A stretch of 5,545 bases of DNA from Sphingobacterium sp. UBA1575 (GCA_002322865.1 DCOH01000049.1:41327-46871), one strand, 5' to 3'. Shown: positions 1 to 4,356, counted from the first letter of the stretch. The notes: generated by a model from the sequence alone, not told the origin. Translations and numbers: made by a program.

Positions 1-3
1 GTG

Positions 4-57
4 CCTCCTCGCAATGACGGCCGCCTCCTCGCAATGACGCAGAAAGCACCTCCTCGC
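4..57 (-). repeat. CCTCCTCGCAATGACG intergenic repeats, two full copies and one partial
   Basis: The 16-base unit CCTCCTCGCAATGACG is seen at 4-19 and 24-39, and a truncated CCTCCTCGC at 49-57. It is the exact reverse complement of CGTCATTGCGAGGAGG at 5366-5381 near the right edge. Short GTCATTGCGAGG-type repeats are common between genes in Bacteroidota and several other phyla. The array may continue left of the window. No open reading frame or RNA gene is evident here. Confidence 0.8.
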
Positions 58-99
58 CCCCCTCAACAACCAAGAAACCCTCCCTCCACCTCCCCTTCC
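47..99. other. C-rich strand-biased tract upstream of prs
   Basis: The plus strand is strongly C-rich and nearly free of G. It has runs of six C at 57-62, three at 78-80 and 82-84, and four at 92-95. The minus strand is therefore G-rich and could in principle fold into a G-quadruplex, although one loop would be long. The tract ends abruptly at a very AT-rich block (100-127) that leads into the prs promoter. No function is known; it could be a degenerate extension of the CCTCC-containing repeat. Confidence 0.4.
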
Positions 100-105
100 A
101 ATTAA

Positions 106-136
106 TTTTAAATTTTAAAACATTTACCTAACTTTG
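106..136 (+). promoter_or_regulatory. Probable Bacteroidota-type prs promoter
   Basis: TAACTTTG at 129-136 fits the Bacteroidota -7 consensus TAnnTTTG exactly. The expected -33 TTG is represented only by TTT at 106-108, 20 bases upstream. The sequence between them and just upstream is almost pure A/T. Transcription would start near 140, giving a leader of about 28 bases with no Shine-Dalgarno sequence, which is normal in this phylum. Confidence 0.65.
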
Positions 137-167
137 CGGCTACAATAAATTAATAAATCATTTCACC

Positions 168-1124
168 ATGCCTTTGCAATTCAATACCGTAAAATTATTT
201 GCTGGATCTGGAACACAGGAGCTAGCGACAAAGATTTCAAAATCTTACGGAAAGCCACTAGGAGACATGACCTTGTCGAAATTCTCTGACGGCGAAATCC
301 AACCTTTCTACAACGAATCCGTTCGTGGAAGTGATGTTTTCCTGATCCAATCGACCAATCAACCATCCGACAACCTGTTGGAATTATTATTGATGATCGA
401 TGCAGCAAAACGTGCTTCAGCACATTACATTACGGTTGTTGTTCCTTATTTTGGATATGCCCGTCAAGACCGTAAGGACAAACCTCGTGTGGCCATTGGC
501 GCAAAAATGATCGCAAACCTGATCACCGCTGCTGGAGCATCCCGTATCATGACCATGGACCTGCATGCTGCCCAGATTCAAGGCTTCTTTGACATCCCGG
601 TAGATCACTTGGATGGAGCCATCATCTTCGTTCCTTACATCAAATCCTTGAACTTGGAGAACCTGATGATCGCTTCGCCGGATATGGGTGGTTCTTACCG
701 TGCCCGTACCTTCGCGAAATTCTTCAATGCAGAGGTAGTCATCTGTGATAAACGCAGAAAACGTGCTAACGAGATTGAATCGATGTCGATCATTGGTGAT
801 GTAACAGGTATGGATGTGGTATTGATTGATGATATCTGCGATACAGCAGGTACCCTCTCGAAAGCTGCAGCATTGATCATGGAAAATGGTGCAAAATCTG
901 TTCGTGCAGTATGTACACACGCTGTACTTTCCGGAAAAGCTTACGAAACGATCGAAAACTCCGTATTAACGGAAATGATCGTTACAGATACCATTCAGTT
1001 GAATCCTGAAAAAGCAGCATTATGCAGTAAAATCAAAGTGCTTTCTACAGCGGATCTTTTCGCAAACGCCATCAAGAACGTAAATGAGCACGGCTCCATC
1101 TCGGATCTTTTTGACGTAAAGTAA
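168..1124 (+). CDS. prs: Ribose-phosphate pyrophosphokinase (PRPP synthetase)
   Basis: This cytoplasmic enzyme transfers pyrophosphate from ATP to ribose 5-phosphate to make PRPP, the precursor for purine, pyrimidine, NAD, histidine and tryptophan synthesis. The 318-residue protein has the usual length of class I bacterial enzymes. Visible landmarks are FSDGE (39-43), the ATP-binding RQDRK (99-103), DLHA with the metal-binding His133, the basic catalytic loop DKRRKRANE (194-202), and the PRPP-binding loop LIDDICDTAGT (219-229). The C-terminus ends in the family-typical SISDLF. The ATG at 168 is chosen because the leader is short and the first beta strand (VKLFAGSG) follows directly. The gene appears monocistronic, with its own promoter and a strong terminator at 1206-1237. 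All recognised motifs are intact. Confidence 0.97.
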   Translation: MPLQFNTVKLFAGSGTQELATKISKSYGKPLGDMTLSKFSDGEIQPFYNESVRGSDVFLIQSTNQPSDNLLELLLMIDAAKRASAHYITVVVPYFGYARQDRKDKPRVAIGAKMIANLITAAGASRIMTMDLHAAQIQGFFDIPVDHLDGAIIFVPYIKSLNLENLMIASPDMGGSYRARTFAKFFNAEVVICDKRRKRANEIESMSIIGDVTGMDVVLIDDICDTAGTLSKAAALIMENGAKSVRAVCTHAVLSGKAYETIENSVLTEMIVTDTIQLNPEKAALCSKIKVLSTADLFANAIKNVNEHGSISDLFDVK

Positions 1125-1145
1125 AGCGAAGCTTTGCTTTACTTT
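1118..1145 (+). other. Palindrome over the prs stop codon
   Basis: The 28-base segment centred on 1131/1132 is self-complementary except for one G-T pair (1128/1135). It contains the last lysine codon and TAA stop of prs (1122-1124). In RNA it would form a hairpin of about 12 pairs. There is no immediate U-tract; a run of eight T lies about 20 bases downstream at 1164-1171. It may protect the 3' end or assist termination, but it is not a classical terminator. Confidence 0.6.
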
Positions 1146-1217
1146 AGTATTTAGTAGTAAGTATTTTTTTTAGTATTTAGTAGTAAGTATTTAGTATAAA
1201 GACCTATGTCGGCTAAC
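1145..1217 (+). repeat. Heptad-repeat element A with ACCTAT cap
   Basis: Seven-base units follow one another: TAGTATT (1145), TAGTAGT (1152), AAGTATT (1159), a T-rich interruption, then TAGTATT (1171), TAGTAGT (1178), AAGTATT (1185), TAGTATA (1192) and AAGACCT (1199). A 24-base block is exactly duplicated at 1143-1166 and 1169-1192. The array ends in the cap ACCTATGTCGGCTAAC (1202-1217), which is also the left side of the prs terminator. Related elements occur inverted at 1289-1335 and direct at 2002-2048. Confidence 0.75.
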
Positions 1218-1237
1218 CTATAGCCGACATTTTTTTT
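1206..1237 (+). terminator. Intrinsic terminator of prs
   Basis: ATGTCGGCTA (1206-1215) pairs perfectly with TAGCCGACAT (1221-1230) around a five-base loop. Eight consecutive T follow (1230-1237). This is a textbook rho-independent terminator 81 bases after the prs stop. Its left arm overlaps the cap of the heptad-repeat element, so repeat and terminator share sequence. Confidence 0.93.
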
Positions 1238-1243
1238 GCTATA

Positions 1244-1259
1244 CTTAGCCTCCATAGGT
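1244..1259 (-). repeat. Solitary copy of the ACCTAT cap motif
   Basis: On the minus strand this reads ACCTATGGAGGCTAAG. It differs little from the caps at 1202-1217 (plus) and 1289-1304 (minus). No heptad array adjoins it. It may be a remnant of another element or part of a composite repeat filling the prs-rplY gap. Confidence 0.5.
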
Positions 1260-1288
1260 ATACCTGCTTTGCCGCGATATGTCTCCTG

Positions 1289-1335
1289 CTAAGCCGCCAT
1301 AGGTCTAACTACTAAATACTCACTACTAAATACTG
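1289..1335 (-). repeat. Heptad-repeat element B, inverted
   Basis: On the minus strand the order is CAGTATT, TAGTAGT, GAGTATT, TAGTAGT, TAGACCT, then the cap ending in CGGCTTAG. On the plus strand ACTACTAAATACT is repeated at 1308-1320 and 1322-1334. The 22 bases at 1299-1320 are an exact inverted match to 2017-2038 beyond rplY, so rplY is flanked by inverted copies. The array runs straight into the rplY promoter palindrome. Confidence 0.75.
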
Positions 1336-1371
1336 CTACTAATTTTGTTTTTCCAAAACAAAATTAGTAGC
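1335..1371. repeat. Perfect 17-bp inverted repeat spanning the rplY promoter
   Basis: GCTACTAATTTTGTTTT (1335-1351) is the exact reverse complement of 1355-1371, with a three-base spacer TCC. It covers the predicted -33 TTG (1345-1347) and the first four bases of the -7 element (1368-1375). The predicted transcript starts after it, so it should act at the DNA level, as an operator or an extruded cruciform, rather than as an RNA hairpin. It could also be a fortuitous product of the adjacent CTACTAA-rich repeats. Confidence 0.85.
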
Positions 1372-1375
1372 TTTG
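1345..1375 (+). promoter_or_regulatory. Probable Bacteroidota-type rplY promoter
   Basis: TTG at 1345-1347 and TAGCTTTG at 1368-1375 fit the -33/-7 consensus (TTG and TAnnTTTG) with a 20-base gap. This is the best promoter match in the window, as expected for a ribosomal protein gene. The remaining leader (about 1380-1401) is AT-rich with no Shine-Dalgarno sequence. Confidence 0.75.
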
Positions 1376-1401
1376 CGCCTCATTATTTAAATTTTATAAC
1401 A

Positions 1402-1998
1402 ATGAAATCAATTGCTATTAGCGGTTCTGCAAGACAGAACGTAGGGAAAAGAGAATCGAAAGAATTGCGTTACGAGGGTCAAATCCCTGCTGTTCTTTAC
1501 GGAGGTAAAGAGCAAACACATTTTTCGGTTTCCGCAGCTGATTTGAAACCAGTTCTATACACTCCAGAAGTGATCTTCGTAGAATTGGATATCGATGGTA
1601 AAAAAGCAAAAGCTATCGTTCAAGAAGCTCAATTCCACCCATTAACTGATTTAGTTACACATGTTGACTTCTTAGAACTTTTCGACGATAAAGAAGTTTC
1701 TGTAAACATTCCTATTACCTTGGTAGGTACTTCTCCAGGTGTTAAAATGGGGGGTAAATTGGTACAGAAATTACGTAAACTTCGCGTGAAAGCATTGCCT
1801 AACAACCTTCCTCAAGAAATTGAGATCCCTATGGAAGGATTGGAAGTTGGTAAATCTTACCGTGTTGGTAAAGTAGATTTGAAAGATGCTAAAGTATTGA
1901 ACAACAGCGACGATACTATCGTTTCAGTTGTTATGTCACGTGCTTTACGTCAAGCAGAGCAAGAAGCAGCTAAAGCAGCTAAAGGCGGTAAAAAATAG
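1402..1998 (+). CDS. rplY: 50S ribosomal protein L25 (general stress protein CTC type)
   Basis: L25 binds 5S rRNA in the central protuberance of the large ribosomal subunit. The 198-residue product is the long CTC/TL5 form with two domains. The N-terminal 5S-binding barrel (about 1-93) carries GKRESKELRYEGQIPAVLYG (15-34), QFHP (77-80) and HVDF (87-90). The C-terminal beta domain (about 95-180) contains GTSPGVKMGGKL (109-120), and a basic Ala/Lys-rich tail ends in KGGKK. The frame stays open upstream to a TTG at 1345, but that lies inside the promoter; the ATG at 1402 begins the conserved MKSIAISGSAR start. Codons look biased toward T/A-ending forms compared with the cupredoxin and ric genes, which would suit high expression. 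A CTC-form L25 next to pth is a common arrangement, interrupted here by two opposite-strand genes. Confidence 0.96.
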   Translation: MKSIAISGSARQNVGKRESKELRYEGQIPAVLYGGKEQTHFSVSAADLKPVLYTPEVIFVELDIDGKKAKAIVQEAQFHPLTDLVTHVDFLELFDDKEVSVNIPITLVGTSPGVKMGGKLVQKLRKLRVKALPNNLPQEIEIPMEGLEVGKSYRVGKVDLKDAKVLNNSDDTIVSVVMSRALRQAEQEAAKAAKGGKK

Positions 1999-2001
1999 TT
2001 T

Positions 2002-2048
2002 TAGTAGTTAGTAGTTAGTATTTAGTAGTTAGACCTATAACGGCTGGG
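2002..2048 (+). repeat. Heptad-repeat element C with ACCTAT cap
   Basis: Starting four bases after the rplY stop, the units are TAGTAGT (2002), TAGTAGT (2009), TAGTATT (2016), TAGTAGT (2023) and TAGACCT (2030), followed by a cap completing ACCTATAACGGCTGGG (2033-2048). Because seven is not a multiple of three, successive TAG triplets fall in all three plus-strand frames. It shares 22 exact bases (2017-2038) with element B in inverse orientation. Confidence 0.75.
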
Positions 2049-2088
2049 TATTTTTAACTCAATAACTACCTAGAATATTAGAAAATAG

Positions 2089-2116
2089 AAAAGGCATCGA
2101 AATTCGATGCCTTTTT
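2089..2116. terminator. Bidirectional terminator between rplY and ric
   Basis: AAAAGGCATCG (2089-2099) pairs with CGATGCCTTTT (2105-2115) around a short A/T loop. The plus strand continues with T-rich sequence (TTTTTCATTTT) and the minus strand with TTTTCTATTTTC. It sits between the convergent ends of rplY and ric and can serve both. Confidence 0.9.
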
Positions 2117-2146
2117 CATTTTACAAACTGTTCAACTAAATAAAAA

Positions 2147-2201
2147 AATGTTAATGTAGAGTTTCGATTGCTAGTTTTGAGACTCGAATGTTAATGTAGA
2201 G
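2147..2201. repeat. 15-base direct repeat including the ric 3' end
   Basis: AATGTTAATGTAGAG occurs at 2147-2161 and 2187-2201, exactly 40 bases apart. The second copy encodes the last residues and stop codon of ric on the minus strand. The intervening bases also resemble the sequence after 2201 (CTAGTTTTGA versus CTAATTTTAT), suggesting an old 40-base tandem duplication of the gene end. Confidence 0.6.
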
Positions 2202-2913
2202 ACTCTTCTAATTTTATTGATTTTGGAAATAAAATATTGTTTTCGAGATGGATGTGTTTATGAAGATCCTGCTCAAACTCCCGTAGCATATCAAAGGATA
2301 CCCGGTAGGTGCTGCAAGCGTCATCTGGAACGGTATAGTTGTTAGTAAGCTCCTTGATGCGCTCAAAGCGGTCGCCTTCGGCCTCATGTTCGTGTACCAT
2401 CATGCTGATCGGGTTCTTTACGGTTCCGAAGGTTGGGGTTTCCGGTCTTTCCTGATGGCTCTTGGATTCTTCCAAGGCCTCAATGAACGGAAACAGAATG
2501 CGTTCTTCCTTTTCCAGATGATGCCCCAGATCCAAGGCACATTCCTCGAACAATCGGTTCACTTCGATCAGCTCAGGATGCCGTTCACCATGCACGCGAG
2601 CAACCTTGTTCAGATAGGCCAACAGTACCGGTGTTTTCTCCCGCACATAGCGATGGTGGGTCTTCACGATATAGGAAACCAATAGATCGGACGGCCAGGC
2701 ACTGAAATCGATGTTCTCGCCGCCTTTCGCGTTCAGCACATCCTCCAGCTCGGTAACCAAGGGCTCCAAGGCTACGCCTTTCTTAGCCGCTGCATCTTCC
2801 ACCGAACGTTGTCCGCCACAACAGAAATCCAACCCATATTTTGAAAAAACCGCTGCTGTCCTAAAATCCTGCGCAACGATATCACCCATTTTGTTTTTTG
2901 CTAATGCTTCCAT
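2191..2913 (-). CDS. ric: Iron-sulfur cluster repair di-iron protein (Ric/YtfE/ScdA family)
   Basis: This cytoplasmic family restores iron-sulfur clusters damaged by nitric oxide or oxidative stress. The 240 residues match the usual length. An N-terminal ScdA_N/DUF542 domain (about 8-60) carries the diagnostic FCCGG (30-34). Two hemerythrin-like helical halves follow (about 78-145 and 168-232). By alignment from memory with E. coli YtfE, all six di-iron ligands are present: His86, His132, Glu136, His176, His220 and Glu224, within HHLEKEERILFP and HKHIHLENNILFP. The ATG at 2913 follows an AAGGA-like site and fits the start of the ScdA_N domain. The gene begins 71 bases after the cupredoxin stop on the same strand with no clear promoter between, so co-transcription is likely. 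Its transcript ends at the shared terminator (2089-2116). The symbol could equally be ytfE or scdA. Confidence 0.93.
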   Translation of the reverse strand: MEALAKNKMGDIVAQDFRTAAVFSKYGLDFCCGGQRSVEDAAAKKGVALEPLVTELEDVLNAKGGENIDFSAWPSDLLVSYIVKTHHRYVREKTPVLLAYLNKVARVHGERHPELIEVNRLFEECALDLGHHLEKEERILFPFIEALEESKSHQERPETPTFGTVKNPISMMVHEHEAEGDRFERIKELTNNYTVPDDACSTYRVSFDMLREFEQDLHKHIHLENNILFPKSIKLEESLH

Positions 2914-2944
2914 GTTTTCCTTATTTTTCCCTCTCCTATGTAAT

Positions 2945-2973
2945 TAAGAGGTTCTTTTTTATATAAGAGGTTC
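2945..2973 (-). promoter_or_regulatory. Tandem GAACCTCTTA motifs upstream of ric
   Basis: On the minus strand the ten bases GAACCTCTTA occur twice (2964-2973 and 2945-2954), 19 bases apart, in the short cupredoxin-ric gap. The period is near two helical turns, which would suit paired protein binding sites on one DNA face. No regulator is recognised. A simple local duplication is the alternative. Confidence 0.4.
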
Positions 2974-2984
2974 GTTATAGCGAT

Positions 2985-3518
2985 TTATTCGGCAATGATC
3001 TTCCCTTTCATGATGCCCGCATGACCTGGGAATGAACAGATATAATCGTAGGTTCCAGGTTCCAAAGTGAATTCGATCTTCGATTCCTCACCACCACCAA
3101 TCAATTTCGTATGCGCAATGATATCCGCCGATTCCGGGATATACTCTTTATCCTTTGCTTTCAGTGCTGCCTCGGTAAAGGCCGTGATATCCGCCCCTGC
3201 TTTTAAAACTACCAGGTTATGGCCCATCACTTCTTTGGCCATCTTGCCCACATGCTTTAGGGTAAGGCTTACCGGCTCTCCAGCCTTCACTTTGATCTCG
3301 TGGATATTGTATTTCATTTGGTCATCACTCTCCACCACGACGTCGTTTGAAACCGCTGCCGTGGAGCTTGGCGCTGCAACAGGGGTACTCGTCGTTGTCG
3401 CCGATGTTTCATGATTACTGTGATCCACTGCTGGTTTTTCTTTTTGTTCGCCCGAACCACATGAGGCAATAAATAGACCTGCGATTGCAAGGCCGGTGAA
3501 ACTAAATAACTTTTTCAT
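2985..3518 (-). CDS. Azurin-like cupredoxin lipoprotein (blue copper protein)
   Basis: This is probably a periplasm-facing, lipid-anchored copper protein that shuttles single electrons. The 177 residues begin with a lipoprotein signal peptide, with lipobox FIASC and Cys20 as the predicted lipidated residue. A flexible Ser/Thr/Ala/Pro-rich linker (about 21-62) includes a small His cluster (DHSNHE, 32-37). The cupredoxin domain (about 63-177) contains SDDQMKYN, VMGHN and YICSFPGHAGIMKG, close to azurin. The type 1 copper ligands are all visible: His100, Cys161, His166 and Met170, with azurin-like spacing (C-5-H-4-M) and Gly99 at the position of azurin's axial carbonyl. Only two cysteines exist, so the azurin disulfide is absent. 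It is the first gene of a unit with ric. Candidate partners are cytochrome oxidases or nitrogen-oxide reductases, but none lies in the window. Confidence 0.9.
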   Translation of the reverse strand: MKKLFSFTGLAIAGLFIASCGSGEQKEKPAVDHSNHETSATTTSTPVAAPSSTAAVSNDVVVESDDQMKYNIHEIKVKAGEPVSLTLKHVGKMAKEVMGHNLVVLKAGADITAFTEAALKAKDKEYIPESADIIAHTKLIGGGEESKIEFTLEPGTYDYICSFPGHAGIMKGKIIAE

Positions 3519-3538
3519 AAGATGTCATTTCTATTTAA

Positions 3539-3550
3539 GACAAATTTGTC
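3539..3550 (-). promoter_or_regulatory. Palindrome and possible -7 element of the cupredoxin-ric unit
   Basis: GACAAATTTGTC is a perfect 12-base palindrome. Its core CAAATTTG differs from the -7 consensus TAnnTTTG only at the first base when read toward the cupredoxin gene, and lies about 22 bases before its ATG. A weak -33 candidate (TTT or CTT) lies 19-20 bases upstream. The symmetry suggests an operator overlapping the promoter, but the regulator cannot be named. Confidence 0.4.
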
Positions 3551-3563
3551 GTTTATATGGAGA

Positions 3564-3591
3564 TTAAAAAGTGATGCTTGCTACTTTTTAA
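3564..3591. promoter_or_regulatory. Inverted repeat in the divergent cupredoxin/pth promoter region
   Basis: TTAAAAAGT (3564-3572) is perfectly inverted as ACTTTTTAA (3583-3591), separated by ten bases. It lies between the two divergent transcription units, just upstream of the predicted cupredoxin promoter. It could bind a dimeric regulator. Its A/T-rich composition makes chance occurrence plausible. Confidence 0.35.
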
Positions 3592-3647
3592 AATGATCCT
3601 AAGCTGATTGGCTAAAAATGGGCTATGGGAAATTGTGTGTAATTCCC

Positions 3648-3655
3648 TATTTTTG
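3648..3655 (+). promoter_or_regulatory. Probable -7 element of pth, adjacent to the start codon
   Basis: TATTTTTG is an exact match to TAnnTTTG and ends only five bases before the pth ATG at 3661. The -33 position holds ATG (3625-3627) in place of TTG, with a 20-base gap. Transcription would start at or next to the start codon, giving a leaderless or nearly leaderless mRNA. Confidence 0.5.
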
Positions 3656-3660
3656 CTGCC

Positions 3661-4224
3661 ATGAACTATTTGATCGTTGGATTAGGAAACATAGGCAGGG
3701 AATATGCCGATACCAGGCACAATGTAGGTTTTATGGTGGCGGATGAGCTGGCCAATCAGGCAGGGGTTACCTGGTCTACCTTAAAGCACGCCTATTACAC
3801 CGATTTCAAGCAGCGTGGGCATCAGGTGTATGTGATTAAACCGACCACGTACATGAACCTCAGCGGAAAAGCGGTGAACTATTGGATGAAAGAGCTGAAG
3901 GTTCCGGTGGAGAATGTATTGGTGATCGTGGATGACCTGGCGATTCCCTTTGGATCTTTGCGCATCAAACCCAAAGGATCGGCAGCAGGACATAACGGAC
4001 TACGTTCGATCGAAGCTACCTTGGGTTCGCAGGCCTACCCTAGATTGCGATTTGGGATTTCGGATAATTTCCAGAAAGGCCGTCAGGTGGATTATGTATT
4101 AGGACCTTTCGATCCGGATGAGCAAAAGGATCTGCCGGCACATATCGAACACGCCGTGAAGATGGTACATAGCTTCGTAAATATTGGTATTGAACTCACG
4201 ATGACGAATTTAAACACCAAATAA
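3661..4224 (+). CDS. pth: Peptidyl-tRNA hydrolase
   Basis: This essential cytoplasmic enzyme cleaves the ester bond of peptidyl-tRNAs released from stalled ribosomes, recycling tRNA. The 187-residue product has the normal bacterial Pth length. It starts with the family signature MNYLIVGLGNIGREY and carries the catalytic His20 in TRHNVGF. Other active-site landmarks are Asn10, Asn66 in YMNLSGK, the acidic pair Asp91-Asp92 and Asn112 in AGHNGLRS. NIG instead of NPG in the first motif is, as far as I recall, usual for Bacteroidota. The ATG at 3661 is fixed by this N-terminus. The gene has its own terminator at 4279-4307 and lies divergent from the cupredoxin-ric unit. No defect is visible. Confidence 0.97.
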   Translation: MNYLIVGLGNIGREYADTRHNVGFMVADELANQAGVTWSTLKHAYYTDFKQRGHQVYVIKPTTYMNLSGKAVNYWMKELKVPVENVLVIVDDLAIPFGSLRIKPKGSAAGHNGLRSIEATLGSQAYPRLRFGISDNFQKGRQVDYVLGPFDPDEQKDLPAHIEHAVKMVHSFVNIGIELTMTNLNTK

Positions 4225-4278
4225 CGAACAAAAATTCTTCTATTCTTGCCGATCATGGCATTTTATACTAAAAATCAT

Positions 4279-4307
4279 AAGGAAATCCATAAAAGATTTC
4301 CTTTTTT
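4279..4307 (+). terminator. Intrinsic terminator of pth
   Basis: AAGGAAATC (4279-4287) pairs with GATTTCCTT (4295-4303) around a seven-base loop, and T continues to 4307. It lies 55 bases after the pth stop and separates pth from the membrane-protein pair. Confidence 0.88.
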
Positions 4308-4309
4308 CA

Positions 4310-4341
4310 TTGGAAAATTCCAAAATTTTTAGTAATTTTTG
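4310..4341 (+). promoter_or_regulatory. Possible promoter of the membrane-protein/SPFH operon
   Basis: TTG at 4310-4312 and AATTTTTG at 4334-4341 (one mismatch to TAnnTTTG) are spaced by 21 bases. The position fits: directly after the pth terminator and about 22 bases before the first ATG. Both the mismatch and the long spacing weaken the call. Confidence 0.45.
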
Positions 4342-4350
4342 GAAAAAGAG

Positions 4351-4356
4351 AAGGAG
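4351..4356 (+). promoter_or_regulatory. Shine-Dalgarno site that sets the 4364 start
   Basis: AAGGAG lies seven bases before the ATG at 4364. A near-consensus Shine-Dalgarno is uncommon in this phylum and absent before prs, rplY and pth. It argues for the ATG at 4364 over the in-frame TTG at 4310. Confidence 0.6.

Noticed and set aside
4..57. Possible CRISPR-like array at the left edge
   Set aside because: Units are 16 bases with 4- and 9-base gaps, no spacer-sized intervals, and the same unit occurs as a dispersed repeat at the right edge.
417..920. Minus-strand open frame opposite prs
   Set aside because: The translation resembles no family and the sense strand is a well-conserved prs.
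1238..1300. Small RNA or riboswitch in the prs-rplY gap
   Set aside because: After the terminator, the segment shows only cap-like repeats, no promoter of its own and no recognisable structured RNA motif.
1345..1401. N-terminal extension of L25 from a TTG at 1345
   Set aside because: The extension lies inside the promoter and palindrome, and the conserved protein start is at 1402.
2386..2947. Plus-strand open frames opposite ric (2386-2685 and 2711-2947)
   Set aside because: They are antisense shadows of a clearly conserved gene, with low-complexity translations and no initiation signals.
3519..3530. AAGATGTCATTT as an NsrR half-site upstream of the cupredoxin gene
   Set aside because: It has an extra base relative to the AAGATGYATTT half-site, lacks the second half, and lies directly against the start codon.
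4246..4264. TGCC/GGCA hairpin with T-run as a first pth terminator
   Set aside because: Only four base pairs in the stem; the hairpin at 4279-4307 is much stronger.
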